A stretch of 64,000 nucleotides of DNA from Rhodococcus sp. Leaf247 (GCF_001426185.1 NZ_LMRP01000004.1:1-64000); one strand, 5' to 3'. Shown: positions 15,731 to 25,619, counted from the first letter of the stretch. The notes: a model not told the origin generated them from the sequence alone. Numbers and translations: made by a program.

Positions 15731-17464
15731 TCAGTCGAAAATTCGGCGACGGACGTTCGTGTCCGCGAGGTCCACGAGTTCGTCGGCCCGGCCGGACAGG
15801 ATCGTCCGAATTCCGTACAGTGTGAACCCTTTCGCCTGTTCGAGGGTGATCTTGGGAGGGATGGAGAGCTCCTGCGCCGCGGTGACGACGTCGATGACGG
15901 CGGGACCGTCGTACGCGAACGCGTCGGTCAGGGCCGCCTCGAGATCCTCCGGCTTCTCCACTCGTCGGCCGAACATTCCCAAAGCCTCTGCTACAGCTGC
16001 GAAGTCGGGGTTCTTCAGGTCGGTGCCGTAGTTGACGATGCCGGCAGCCTTCATCTCGAGCTCGACGAAATTCAGCGACGAGTTGTCGAAGATGATGACC
16101 TTGACCGGCAGACCACTCTGCATCAAGGTGATCAGCTCCCCGAAGCCCATCGTCAAACCGCCGTCACCGGCGAAAGCGACCACCTGCCGTCCGGGTTGTG
16201 CGGTCTGCGCACCGATCGCCAACGGGAGAGCGCACGCCATCGATCCATGATTGAACGACCCGAGCAGCCGGCGCTTGCCGTTCATCGTCAGGTACCGGGC
16301 GGCCCATACGACGGGCGATCCCACGTCGACGGTGAAGACGGCGTCATCGTCGGCCAGCTCGTTTGCCATGCGTGCCAGGTACTCCGGCCGGATGGGTGTG
16401 CGGTGCCGGTCGTCCACGGCGAACGAATCGAGATTTTTGCGTGTCTTGCGGTAGTGCTTGACCGATGTGTCCAGATGCTTGCTGTCCGTCTTCGCGTGGA
16501 TACGGGGGAGCAGAGCGTCCACGGTATCGGCGACGGTACCCACCAAGCCGAGGTCCAGGGTCGCTCTGCGGCCCAGGTTCTGGCCACGGATGTCCACCTG
16601 GATGATCTTCGCGTCGTCGGGGTAGAAATTGCGGTACGGAAAGTCGGTGCCCAGCATGAGAAGGACGTCGGCATGTGAGATTGCACGGTATCCGGAGGCG
16701 AAGCCGAGCAGACCCGTCATTCCTACGTCGTAGGGATTGTCGTACTCGACATGCTCCTTGCCGCGCAGCGCGTGTACGACCGGAGCCTGCAGGGCGCCGG
16801 CGATCTCGAGCAGTTGCCGATGCGCGCCTGCTACACCGGCGCCGGCCAGAATGGTGATGTTGTCCGACGAGTTGAGGATCGACGCGGCCTCGTCGAGCGA
16901 GACGTCGTCAGGACGCACGTGGGACGTCGTGGCGCGGATTGCCGGGGTGGCCTTTCTCTGTTCGGCATGCGCCAGCAGCACTTCGCCCGGAACGACAACC
17001 ACCGCGACTCCGCGTTCCTCGATCGCCGCGCGCATCGCCATCGCGAACACGTGCTCCGCCATCTCCGGGTCACTGACCAGCTCGCAGAAGACGCTGCACT
17101 CTTGAAAGAGGTTCTGCGGGTGGGTTTCCTGGAAGTACTGTGATCCGATCTCGCTGCGCGGGATATGCGCCGCGATCGCGAGCACGGGTACCCGGCTGCG
17201 GTGCGCGTCGAACAGCCCGTTGATGAGGTGCAGATTACCGGGACCGCAACTGCCGGCGCACACCGCGAGTTCACCGGTGATCGCGGCGTCACCGGCTGCG
17301 GCGAAGGCGGCAGTTTCCTCGTTACGGACGTGCTGCCACGTCATGCCGTCGTGCCGACGGATCGCGTCGGTGAAGCCGTTCAGCGAATCACCCGGAAGAC
17401 CGTAGACGTGGGTCACGCCACTCTCGGTCAGGGTCTGCACGAAGTGGTCTGCGACGGTTGCCAT
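15731..17464 (-). CDS. poxB: Pyruvate dehydrogenase (quinone) / pyruvate oxidase, ThDP-dependent
   Basis: 577 residues from ATG 17464, the usual length. It opens DHFVQTLTESGVTHVYGLPG, has the ThDP-activating glutamate in HVRNEETAAFAAAGDA, and the ThDP/Mg motif FAGDGGLTMGFGELIT followed by VIIFDNSSLNFVE. Members oxidise pyruvate to acetate and CO2 and pass electrons to menaquinone at the membrane face; others in the superfamily decarboxylate different 2-oxoacids. The encoded enzyme is peripheral, with a C-terminal region long enough for lipid contact. An upstream extension in the same frame belongs to a separate decayed membrane protein. Confidence 0.85.
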   Translation of the reverse strand: MATVADHFVQTLTESGVTHVYGLPGDSLNGFTDAIRRHDGMTWQHVRNEETAAFAAAGDAAITGELAVCAGSCGPGNLHLINGLFDAHRSRVPVLAIAAHIPRSEIGSQYFQETHPQNLFQECSVFCELVSDPEMAEHVFAMAMRAAIEERGVAVVVVPGEVLLAHAEQRKATPAIRATTSHVRPDDVSLDEAASILNSSDNITILAGAGVAGAHRQLLEIAGALQAPVVHALRGKEHVEYDNPYDVGMTGLLGFASGYRAISHADVLLMLGTDFPYRNFYPDDAKIIQVDIRGQNLGRRATLDLGLVGTVADTVDALLPRIHAKTDSKHLDTSVKHYRKTRKNLDSFAVDDRHRTPIRPEYLARMANELADDDAVFTVDVGSPVVWAARYLTMNGKRRLLGSFNHGSMACALPLAIGAQTAQPGRQVVAFAGDGGLTMGFGELITLMQSGLPVKVIIFDNSSLNFVELEMKAAGIVNYGTDLKNPDFAAVAEALGMFGRRVEKPEDLEAALTDAFAYDGPAVIDVVTAAQELSIPPKITLEQAKGFTLYGIRTILSGRADELVDLADTNVRRRIFD

Positions 17465-17516
17465 GGCGAACAGTATGCGCCGGATCAGCGTCCGAAGCGT
17501 GGTGGAATCAGCTGAA

Positions 17517-17938
17517 TCAGACTTCGCGATCCCAGTCGATGGGTGCGGGCACGTCGGCGAAAAGATCACGCGCGTAGATACTCGACGCGAGCGTGGCGAC
17601 GATGCCGAAAGCGAACACGGACACCACCACAGCGATCGGCACCCGGGCCGGCACCGCGAGAATCGACCCCAGGTCGTGGTCGACCCACCCAGCGCCGCGA
17701 CCCACAGGACGGCGCAGATCGATGCGAGAGCGCAGCAGATCGCCGGCCACAGAAGAGCGTGACGGCGCCAACTCACCGTCGAGCGGTCGTTCACTGCGTC
17801 CGGTCGACCATCGGTCGCCGGCGTTGCCGAACCAGTCGTACGCCGGCGTTGCCGAACCAGTCGTACGTCGGCGATCGCACACGGCGCAGCCAGAACCGGT
17901 GCCGTTACCGCACCGATCAGTGGGTAAGCCCACCACAC
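17517..17938 (-). pseudogene. Frameshifted small membrane protein upstream of poxB
   Basis: From GTG 17938, WWAYPLIGAVTAPVLAAP and later LLWPAICCALASICAVLWVA give two membrane helices in one frame. The third helix, PIAVVVSVFAFGIVATLASS, and the C-terminus DLFADVPAPIDWDREV are in another frame, ending at 17517. The frames must join near 17690. A single-base indel, real or a sequencing error, would restore a ~135-residue three-helix protein. A 25-bp tandem duplication also interrupts the region after helix one. Confidence 0.5.
17818..17867. repeat. 25-bp perfect tandem duplication
   Basis: The unit at 17818-17842 is repeated exactly at 17843-17867. The length is not a multiple of three, so it alters the reading frame of the membrane-protein pseudogene. 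Confidence 0.9.
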
Positions 17939-17984
17939 CCTTGTCGGTGAGGCGAAGTTGGTCAGCGTGCCACGCGGCCGTTCG

Positions 17985-18081
17985 TCAGGGGGTGAACCCG
18001 GCCAACTGCTCGTCGAGCCACGGATAGAGTTCCTCGGCCTTCAGACTGAGGCGCGACTTCAACCTGAGGAATCTCCCTCCA
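17985..18081 (-). other. Short C-terminus-like reading frame between poxB and the isomerase gene
   Basis: About 25 codons reading LKSRLSLKAEELYPWLDEQL end at a stop at 17985-17987; a stop lies just upstream in the same frame. It may be the tail of a lost gene. Otherwise this intergenic stretch shows nothing. Confidence 0.25.
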
Positions 18082-18157
18082 AGTCACCGCCGATCTGGCC
18101 GATGCCGCGCACCGCAGCGGCATCCGGAAATCTACGAGCACGACCGATGCGAGGGCG

Positions 18158-19156
18158 TCAGATCCCAGCGGTACGGGCTGCATCCTTCAGCGTCTCCGCC
18201 GCGATCCGTAGGCCTTCGATGGGTCCGTAGGCGGTGTCCTCGTGCTCGATGTTGACGGCCATGTCCGGGTCGACCTTGTGCAGGGCCTGGAGGAAGCGTG
18301 CCCAGAAGGCGGTGTCGTGTCCGTTGCCGACGGCGACGAAGTCCCACGCCGAGTCTTCGGGCCACTTGTTGACCACGTGCTTGCCGCCGAGGCCCACTGG
18401 GTTCTGATCCTCCGGGATGCGGGTGAAGCGATCGTCGAGTACGCCGTAGATCTCGCAGTTCGGGTTGATGCGCGTGTCTTTCGCAGCGGCGTGAAACACC
18501 AACGGCCCCAGCCATTCGACAGCTTTGACCGGGTCGATGCCCTGCCAGAACAGGTGCGAGGGATCCATCTCCGCGCCGACATTGGTGGCGCCGACCTTGT
18601 CGACGAGTCGCTTCATGGTCGGCGGATTGAAGACGAGGTTCTGCGGGTGCATCTCGATGGCGATCTTGACACCGTGCTCGCGGGCGAGGGCGTCGATCTC
18701 CTTCCAGAACGGCACCGCGACCTCGTCCCACTGGTAGTCCTGCGAGTCGAGATAGCCCGAGTCCCAGGTGTTGACGTGCCACGCGGGCCAGGTGCCGCCG
18801 GCGTGCGCGGCGGGTAGGCCGGACATGGTGACGACGCGGTCGATGCCGAGCAGTCCGGCGACGCGGATGGACTTGCGGAGATCGTCGGCGTCCTCCGGTC
18901 CTACCTCGGGATCGGGGTGCAGCGGATTTCCGTTGCAGTTCAGTCCCTGGATCGAGACGCCCGTTCCCTCGAACGTCGCGAGATAGTCAGCTGCACTGAC
19001 GGTTCCGGCGAGGAGGTCGTCGACGGGGATGTGGACCGGCGGGAGAAACCCGCCGGAGTTGATCTCGATGCCCTCGAGCCCGAGGGAGGCGATGGTCGCC
19101 AGCGCCTCCGGGAGTGGCTTGTCGTGCAGGATCGCGTTGTAGACGCCGAGCTTCAT
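18158..19156 (-). CDS. Sugar phosphate isomerase/epimerase (AP endonuclease 2-fold TIM barrel)
   Basis: 332 residues starting MKLGVYNAILHDKPLPEAL. The metal-binding carboxylates and histidines expected of this fold appear as VKIAIEMHPQN, VGAEMDPSHLFW, VFHAAAKD and VNIEHEDT. Relatives include inosose dehydratase and xylose isomerase-like epimerases acting on sugars or polyols in the cytosol. It lies 31 bp downstream of the Gfo/Idh/MocA dehydrogenase gene on the same strand, and the two are probably one transcript under LacI control. Confidence 0.85.
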   Translation of the reverse strand: MKLGVYNAILHDKPLPEALATIASLGLEGIEINSGGFLPPVHIPVDDLLAGTVSAADYLATFEGTGVSIQGLNCNGNPLHPDPEVGPEDADDLRKSIRVAGLLGIDRVVTMSGLPAAHAGGTWPAWHVNTWDSGYLDSQDYQWDEVAVPFWKEIDALAREHGVKIAIEMHPQNLVFNPPTMKRLVDKVGATNVGAEMDPSHLFWQGIDPVKAVEWLGPLVFHAAAKDTRINPNCEIYGVLDDRFTRIPEDQNPVGLGGKHVVNKWPEDSAWDFVAVGNGHDTAFWARFLQALHKVDPDMAVNIEHEDTAYGPIEGLRIAAETLKDAARTAGI

Positions 19157-19187
19157 GGCTGGTCCTCAGTGTGTGGTGGTCGAGTGG

Positions 19188-20363
19188 TCAGATCTTGACG
19201 GCGGTGCCGTTGTTCGCTGCGGATTCGGTGATCGCGGCGACGAGCTGCATACCGCGCAACCCGTGGGCGAAGTCGGGGAGAGGCGGCAGGCCGTCGATCC
19301 CCGCGACCTGGTCGAGGAAGGCGCGTGCCTGGTAAGCGAAGAACTCGGCCTTGCCGTGACCGACGCCGCCGGCGTCCATCGGGAGTCCGCCCCGGATGTA
19401 GGGGTGCTGGGGTCCGACGATCACCTGGCGACGGCCGTTGACGGCGTCGTCGATGTCGGTGGTCGAGATGTGGAATTCTGCAGCGCGCTCGAGCGCCCAG
19501 GAGGCCGATCCTGTCGTGCCGAAGACATCGAAGGACAGTCCGTCGGGGTTGGCATGGGAGACACGTGAGGCGGAGAAGGTGCCGACGAAGCCGCCGGCGA
19601 ACGCCGCGGTGAAGGTGGCGACGTCCTCGTTCTCGACGGAGGCCATGTCGCCGGTCGTCTCGGCCTTGGTGTGTCCGTAGGTGACGCCGACGGGAACAGG
19701 CCGCTCGCCGATCACGGTGGCGAACTGGGCGCCGCGCACCTCGGTGATGGGCCCGGCGACGTACTCGGCGAGGTCGATCAGGTGGCTGCCCACGTCGGCG
19801 AGCGCACCGGTGCCGGGGCCGCCTCGGTAACGCCAGGTCATGGGACCCGTGGGGTCGAGTGAATAGTCGGCGCGATAGCGGCCGTCGAAGTGCACGATGT
19901 CGCCGAGGCGGCCGGCCGCGAGTTCGTCGGCGATGGCCTGGACGGCAGGGGAGCGGCGGTAGGTGTACCCCACGGTGGCGATACCGGACGACATCGACGC
20001 GGCGGCAACCATCGCCTCCGCATCGGTGATCGACCCGGCGAGCGGCTTCTCGCACAGCACGTTCTTGCCTGCGGCGAGCAGACCTTCGACGATCTCGCGG
20101 TGCAGATGGTTCGCGACGACGACACTGACCACGTCGATGTCGTCGGCGACGGCGATCGACTGCCAGTCGTACTCGGCGCGCTCGTACCCGTAACGCTTCG
20201 CAGTGTCGTCGGCTACTGCGGCATTCGTGTCGGCGATGGCGACGAGGCGGACGTCGGGCCGGTCGGTGCCGAAGAGAGTGGAGGCCATGCGGTATCCGGC
20301 AGCATGGGCGCGGCCGGCCATACCGCCGCCGATGACGGCGACGCCGATCGAGTCGTGGGTCAT
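19188..20363 (-). CDS. Gfo/Idh/MocA-family NAD(P)-dependent oxidoreductase
   Basis: 391 residues. The N-terminal Rossmann motif is GVAVIGGGMAGRAHAAGYR, and the catalytic CEKPLAGSITDAEAMV segment is intact, with the following alpha/beta substrate domain (DVGSHLIDLAEYVAG). Members oxidise sugars or polyols such as myo-inositol, or sugar derivatives. It is the first gene of a leftward pair with the isomerase. The start at 20363 lies 46 bp from a LacI-type operator. Confidence 0.88.
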   Translation of the reverse strand: MTHDSIGVAVIGGGMAGRAHAAGYRMASTLFGTDRPDVRLVAIADTNAAVADDTAKRYGYERAEYDWQSIAVADDIDVVSVVVANHLHREIVEGLLAAGKNVLCEKPLAGSITDAEAMVAAASMSSGIATVGYTYRRSPAVQAIADELAAGRLGDIVHFDGRYRADYSLDPTGPMTWRYRGGPGTGALADVGSHLIDLAEYVAGPITEVRGAQFATVIGERPVPVGVTYGHTKAETTGDMASVENEDVATFTAAFAGGFVGTFSASRVSHANPDGLSFDVFGTTGSASWALERAAEFHISTTDIDDAVNGRRQVIVGPQHPYIRGGLPMDAGGVGHGKAEFFAYQARAFLDQVAGIDGLPPLPDFAHGLRGMQLVAAITESAANNGTAVKI

Positions 20364-20408
20364 GAGAACTGCTCTCTCGAGATTCGTGGTGGGGGGACAC
20401 TGACTCGG

Positions 20409-20429
20409 TCTATTGAACCGGTCTAGTAG
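20409..20429. promoter_or_regulatory. LacI-type operator in the divergent promoter
   Basis: The reverse complement of this site reads CTACTAGACCGGTTCAATAG and matches 21576-21596 at all but two positions. It is centred on the CpG of ACCGGT, as LacI-family operators are. The position between the dehydrogenase and LacI genes suggests repression of both and autoregulation. Confidence 0.75.
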
Positions 20430-20496
20430 GTCTACTATGAGAGTCGCATCACGCCCCTGTCAAGGGTGCTGCCCGCCGACCGATGAGGGGATCCGC

Positions 20497-21528
20497 GTGT
20501 CCGACAGCTCGGTGTCCCGCGGCGGAGGCCGTTCCCGTACCACGACGATGCAGGACGTAGCCGATCGAGCAGGGGTGTCGAAAGCGCTCGTGAGCATGAT
20601 CTTTCGTGGCGTGCAGGGGCCCAGCGCGGCGACGCGTGAGCGGGTCATGGAGGTTGCGGCGGAGCTCGACTACCGGCCGAACCGCAGTGCGGCACTGCTC
20701 GCACTGCGTCGCACGCACCTCCTCGGCGTGATGACGAACATTCGCAACACCTTTCATGCGGAGATGGTCGAGCACCTCGTCGAGCACGCGTCGGAACGCG
20801 GATACGAGGTGGTCCTCGGCGCACTCACTCCGACGCACGGGGAAGAGGCGGTGATGAACACCCTGCTCGACTTCCGTTGCGAGGCAGTCGTACTTCTCGG
20901 TCCCGAGGTGGAGTCCGAGCTGTTGAGCCTGTGGAACGCCCGCGTGCCCATCGTGTCGGTGGGTCGGCGCCTGGCCCGGCCCGACGTGGACGTGGTCCGC
21001 GCCGGTGATCTCCGCGGGATGAGCTCGGTGGTCGACCATCTCGTGGGGCTCGGTCATCAGCGCATCACTCATCTGACGGGCGGGTCGAACCCGATCGCGG
21101 TGGACCGGCGATCCGGCTACGTGCGAGCGATGCACCGCCACGGCCTCGACGCCCACGTGGACATCATCGAGGGTGACTTCACCGAGGCCTCGGGCGTGGC
21201 TGCTGCCGCGGCCGTCATGCGGCGAGCCACGCGCCCCACGGCCGTCGTCGCGTCGAACGACCGCAGTGCAGTGGGTCTCCTCGACGCACTGCAACGGTCA
21301 GGAATCACTGTGCCGGAACAGATGTCGGTCACCGGATACGACGACAGCGTGCTGGCCCAGCTCGCGCACGTGGATCTCACATCGGTGAGCCAGGAGGCAC
21401 GCGAGCAGGCCGTCAGTGCCGTCGACGCCGCGGTGGATCGACTCGACAACGGACGGACCGAACCACGGTCCGTCGTGCTGCGACCACGTCTGGTCGTACG
21501 TTCGACGTCGGGTCCCGTCCCGTCCTGA
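20497..21528 (+). CDS. LacI-family transcriptional repressor
   Basis: About 343 residues from GTG 20497, which has GAGGGG six bases upstream; earlier in-frame ATGs lack this and would lie in the operator region. The HTH is TMQDVADRAGVSKALVSMIF with hinge segment ELDYRPNRSAALLA. The periplasmic-binding-like effector domain contains NIRNTFHAEMVEHL, VVASNDRSAVGLLDAL and SVTGYDDSVLAQL. It should sense a sugar or polyol and control the flanking genes through the two matching operators. Confidence 0.92.
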   Translation: MSDSSVSRGGGRSRTTTMQDVADRAGVSKALVSMIFRGVQGPSAATRERVMEVAAELDYRPNRSAALLALRRTHLLGVMTNIRNTFHAEMVEHLVEHASERGYEVVLGALTPTHGEEAVMNTLLDFRCEAVVLLGPEVESELLSLWNARVPIVSVGRRLARPDVDVVRAGDLRGMSSVVDHLVGLGHQRITHLTGGSNPIAVDRRSGYVRAMHRHGLDAHVDIIEGDFTEASGVAAAAAVMRRATRPTAVVASNDRSAVGLLDALQRSGITVPEQMSVTGYDDSVLAQLAHVDLTSVSQEAREQAVSAVDAAVDRLDNGRTEPRSVVLRPRLVVRSTSGPVPS

Positions 21529-21541
21529 CCTGACCCACCTC

Positions 21542-21596
21542 TTGACAGCGCCCTGTGTGCCACGTCATAGTTCTGCTACTAGACCGGTCAAATAGA
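21542..21596 (+). promoter_or_regulatory. Promoter and LacI-type operator of the sugar-binding protein gene
   Basis: TTGACA at 21542-21547 is followed after ~18 bp by CATAGT, a reasonable -35/-10 pair. Directly downstream, 21576-21596 carries the operator with the perfect GACCGGTC core, sited to block initiation. GGAAAGTAGG then precedes the GTG start at 21629. Confidence 0.7.
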
Positions 21597-21628
21597 TCCG
21601 TCTACCTCCTTGGAAAGTAGGACTCCTC

Positions 21629-22618
21629 GTGATCTCCACACGTCGCGCTGCGGTCGCCATGGCACTCGCTGCCGCCACCACACTCACCGCGTGCAGCAGC
21701 TCCGGTGGCGCTCCCGACCAGGCCGACGGAGGTGCGAACGCCGGCGTCGCCGACACTCCGCGTGCCACGATCGCCATGATCACTCACGCCCCTCCCGGTG
21801 ACACGTTCTGGGATCTGATCCGGCGCGGAGCGGAAGCGGCTGCCGCCAAGGACAACATCGACCTGCAATACAACGGTGAGGTAGAGGCGCCGAATCAGGC
21901 GAACCTCGTGCAGAACGCGCTGGACTCCGGCGTCGACGCCATGGCGGTCACATTGGCCAAACCCGATGCGATGCAACCGAACGTCGAAGCCGCGGTCGCG
22001 GCCGGGGTACCGGTCGTCGCCTTCAATTCCGGTTACGACAACTGGAAGGACATGGGAGTCCAGGGGTACTTCGGTCAGGACGAGCGCACCTCGGGGATCG
22101 CCGCCGGTGAGCGCCTGAAGGCGGACGGTGCGACCAATGCCGTCTGCGTCATCCAGGAGCAGGGAGCGGTGTCGCTCGAAGCGCGGTGCGCCGGTGTCGC
22201 GGAGGGCTTCGGCGGGAAGATCGAGAATCTCAACGTCAACGGCCAGGATCTGCCGTCCGTGCAGGCCACCATCCAGGCGAAGCTGCAGCAGGATCCGACC
22301 ATCGACGCAGTCCTGACACTGGGCGCGCCCATCGCGCTCGCCGCCGTCGAATCACGCAGCGCCGCAGGTAGTGACGCCGAGATCGCGACGTTCGACACCA
22401 ACGGTGCGCTCGTCGACGCCGTGAAGTCCGGGGACGTGGCCTGGGCCATCGACCAGCAGCCCTACCTGCAGGGATACTTGGCGGTCGACTCGCTCTGGCT
22501 CTACCTGAACAACAAGAACACGCTCGGCGGCGGGCAGGCCGTGCTGACGGGACCGTCATTCATCGACGCCACCAACATCGACGCCATCGCCGACCTCGCC
22601 GCCGGCGGCACTCGCTAG
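21629..22618 (+). CDS. Sugar-type ABC transporter substrate-binding lipoprotein
   Basis: 329 residues. The signal peptide ends in lipobox LTAC, followed by a Ser/Gly/Asp linker and a periplasmic-binding type 1 domain (ATIAMITHAPPGDTFWDLI, GVDAMAVTLAKPDAM, VPVVAFNSGYDNW, AWAIDQQPYLQGYLAVDSL). This pattern is typical of ribose/inositol/rhamnose-binding proteins. No permease or ATPase gene accompanies it, so the transporter core must be elsewhere or is lost. The LacI-type operator at its promoter ties it to the neighbouring isomerase and dehydrogenase genes. Confidence 0.88.
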   Translation: MISTRRAAVAMALAAATTLTACSSSGGAPDQADGGANAGVADTPRATIAMITHAPPGDTFWDLIRRGAEAAAAKDNIDLQYNGEVEAPNQANLVQNALDSGVDAMAVTLAKPDAMQPNVEAAVAAGVPVVAFNSGYDNWKDMGVQGYFGQDERTSGIAAGERLKADGATNAVCVIQEQGAVSLEARCAGVAEGFGGKIENLNVNGQDLPSVQATIQAKLQQDPTIDAVLTLGAPIALAAVESRSAAGSDAEIATFDTNGALVDAVKSGDVAWAIDQQPYLQGYLAVDSLWLYLNNKNTLGGGQAVLTGPSFIDATNIDAIADLAAGGTR

Positions 22619-22639
22619 GACCGTAGGAGCGAGACAGCC

Positions 22640-22915
22640 ATGTCGCATCACCGCATCGAACTCGACACGTCGAGCCCGGTTCCGATCTATCACCAGATGG
22701 TGCAACAGGTTCGGCTTTTGATCGACTCCGGAGCACTCGATGACGGCGGCGCGTTGGAGAGCGCACGCTCCATGTCGCGGAGATTGCGAGTCTCCCGCGA
22801 CACCGTCATCCATGCTCAGCGCGTACTCGTCCGAGACGGTTACGCACAGCGAGTCGAATCCGGGGGCCTGGTCGCCAGAACCCCACGGCACGACGCTCGG
22901 TCGCTCGCCTCGTGA
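22640..22915 (+). CDS. Short GntR-type winged-helix protein
   Basis: 91 residues comprising almost only a GntR DNA-binding domain: SSPVPIYHQMVQQVRLLI, then SMSRRLRVSRDTVIHAQRVL and DGYAQRVESGG. No effector domain follows; full-length relatives are 230 residues or more (HutC/FadR) or ~120 (YtrA). It lies 21 bp after the binding-protein gene and 61 bp before the second isomerase gene, so it is probably co-transcribed. It may be a minimal YtrA-like repressor or a truncated regulator. Confidence 0.7.
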   Translation: MSHHRIELDTSSPVPIYHQMVQQVRLLIDSGALDDGGALESARSMSRRLRVSRDTVIHAQRVLVRDGYAQRVESGGLVARTPRHDARSLAS

Positions 22916-22976
22916 CTACTGCTGTGCACCAACGAGTTCACGCCGGCGTTCACTCCCGACCAGTACAGGACTATTT

Positions 22977-23852
22977 ATGAAGATCGCTCTCGATCCGACG
23001 CCGTTCCATCATTCGCATTCACTGCTCGAGCTGCCCGCCGTGGTCGCCGATCTGGGGTACGAGTGGTTGCAGCTGACCCCGCACGTGGACATGATCCCGT
23101 TCTTCAACCACCCCAAGGCCGACGACGGGTTGGTCGCGAAGTTCCGCAAAGCCTGTTCTGACGCCGGCGTCGGGATCGCCTCGGTGCTGCCGGTGCTGCG
23201 CTGGTCCGGTCCCGACGAGGACGCCCGCGAAGCGGCCGTGCGGTACTGGAAGCGGGCCATCCAGATCACCGTCGACCTCGGCGTGTCGACGATGAACACC
23301 GAGTTCTCCGGTCGACCGGAGAAGCCGGAGGAATCCGAGCGGGCGTTCTACCGGTCGATGGAAGAACTGGTCCCCATCATCGAACGCGAAGGACTCGACG
23401 TCCTCATCGATCCGCACCCGGACGACTTCGTCGAGGACGGGCTCGCCGCGATCCGCACCATCCGCGGAATCAACTCCCCCAACATCGGGATGGTCATCGT
23501 GGCGTGCCACCAGTTCCACATGGGCGGTGACCTGCCGGCGATCATGGCCACCGCCGGGGACATGATCCGCCTCGTCCACGTCGCGGACACGATGGACCAT
23601 CACCGCTCGCACGGCTTGCGGTACATCACCAACCCACCCGGCAACGCGGTGCGGGTGCATCAGCACCTCGAGATCGGGGACGGGGACGTCGACTGGGACC
23701 AGTTCTTCGGCGGCCTCGGCGAACTCGGGTTCTACGACAAGGACACCGTCATGGTCTCGAGCGTCTTCGCCGAGAACGAGAACGCCCACGACGTCTCCCG
23801 ACGACAACTCGACACCATGAACAAGTACGTCGAGAAGTTCAGCACCCGCTAG
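22977..23852 (+). CDS. Sugar phosphate isomerase/epimerase (hydroxypyruvate isomerase-like TIM barrel)
   Basis: 291 residues from ATG 22977. Family features are MKIALDPTPFHHSHSL, LGVSTMNTEFSGRPE, LDVLIDPHPDDFVED, VIVACHQFHMGGD and IRLVHVADTMDHHRS, which supply the carboxylate and histidine metal ligands. It is the second such enzyme in the cluster and only distantly similar to the first, suggesting two successive isomerisation or dehydration steps on the imported sugar or polyol. It ends the rightward LacI-linked operon. Confidence 0.85.
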   Translation: MKIALDPTPFHHSHSLLELPAVVADLGYEWLQLTPHVDMIPFFNHPKADDGLVAKFRKACSDAGVGIASVLPVLRWSGPDEDAREAAVRYWKRAIQITVDLGVSTMNTEFSGRPEKPEESERAFYRSMEELVPIIEREGLDVLIDPHPDDFVEDGLAAIRTIRGINSPNIGMVIVACHQFHMGGDLPAIMATAGDMIRLVHVADTMDHHRSHGLRYITNPPGNAVRVHQHLEIGDGDVDWDQFFGGLGELGFYDKDTVMVSSVFAENENAHDVSRRQLDTMNKYVEKFSTR

Positions 23853-23924
23853 ACAATCAGGACGGCTGTCGGAGTCTCGTCCGTCGAGGCGTCGTTCACG
23901 CGACGAGGTGCTCCAACCCCGTCG

Positions 23925-24905
<981 letters not shown>

Positions 24906-25022
24906 GTCAGGCTCTCTCCTTCGCCGATGGTTCGTCCGCTGTCCAGTGAACTGCACTCGGCGCACCGCAGGAAGGTCCTGTCAGTGGGGTTACTGCCAGG
25001 ATCCCCCTGGGTGCGCGACCGG

Positions 25023-25565
25023 TCAGTCCGCGTACGAGAGCATCAATTCGCGGTAGTCCTTCGCTGACGTCGCAAGGTCTTCGTCGGTGCCTCCGAATGC
25101 CACTCCGTGAACCTTGAAGAGGGGCTGAACGTCGAACTGGCACAGACGTAGGGTCGCGGTCCAGTTTTCGAGGAGCGCCTCGAGTGTCGTCCGGTTGGCG
25201 CCCTCGAGGGTGTAGTGCTCTGCCGGGACGCCTGTCGTGGCGGCCACGATGCCCTTCTTCCCCGACAGTTGTGAGGGGGACCGATCCGGGGTGAAGGCGA
25301 ACGGCATCGTGAAGACCTTGTCCTGCCACAGCTTGAACAGTGGGGGCACGTTGTACCAGTAGACCGGATGCTGGAAGACGATGACGTCGTGATCGAGAAG
25401 CAGGTTCTGCTCGGCTTCGACGTCGATCGCGAAATCGGGGTATGCGGCGTACAGGTCGTGCACGGTGACGTGGTCGAGATCGCTCACCGCATTCACGAGC
25501 GCGGCGTTGGCCTTGGAGGCGTCGGCCAGGTCGGGATGCGCGACGATCAGCAGGATCTTGGACAT
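25023..25565 (-). CDS. NAD(P)H dehydrogenase (quinone), flavodoxin-like fold
   Basis: 180 residues starting MSKILLIVAHPDLADASKAN, with IVFQHPVYWYNVPPLFKLW and GKKGIVAATTGVPAEHYT, the hallmarks of the KefF/MdaB family of FMN or FAD reductases. They carry out two-electron reduction of quinones or electrophiles in the cytosol and defend against redox stress. Its neighbours, an aldo/keto reductase and an SDR on the same strand and a divergent XRE regulator, suggest a carbonyl/quinone-stress regulon. Confidence 0.88.
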   Translation of the reverse strand: MSKILLIVAHPDLADASKANAALVNAVSDLDHVTVHDLYAAYPDFAIDVEAEQNLLLDHDVIVFQHPVYWYNVPPLFKLWQDKVFTMPFAFTPDRSPSQLSGKKGIVAATTGVPAEHYTLEGANRTTLEALLENWTATLRLCQFDVQPLFKVHGVAFGGTDEDLATSAKDYRELMLSYAD

Positions 25566-25619
25566 GGTGAACCCTTCACTGAGAGAGAGTTATCGAGTGT
25601 TCGAGGGGAGAGGGCGACG

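Noticed and set aside
17465..17938. 735-residue fusion of a membrane protein to PoxB
   Set aside because: The extension is in frame only by chance; PoxB has the family's usual length from ATG 17464 and the membrane segments belong to a separate, frameshifted gene.
19153..20400. Long Arg/His-rich frame opposite to the dehydrogenase reading frame
   Set aside because: Composition is that of an out-of-frame GC-rich translation; the Gfo/Idh/MocA frame is clearly the real one.
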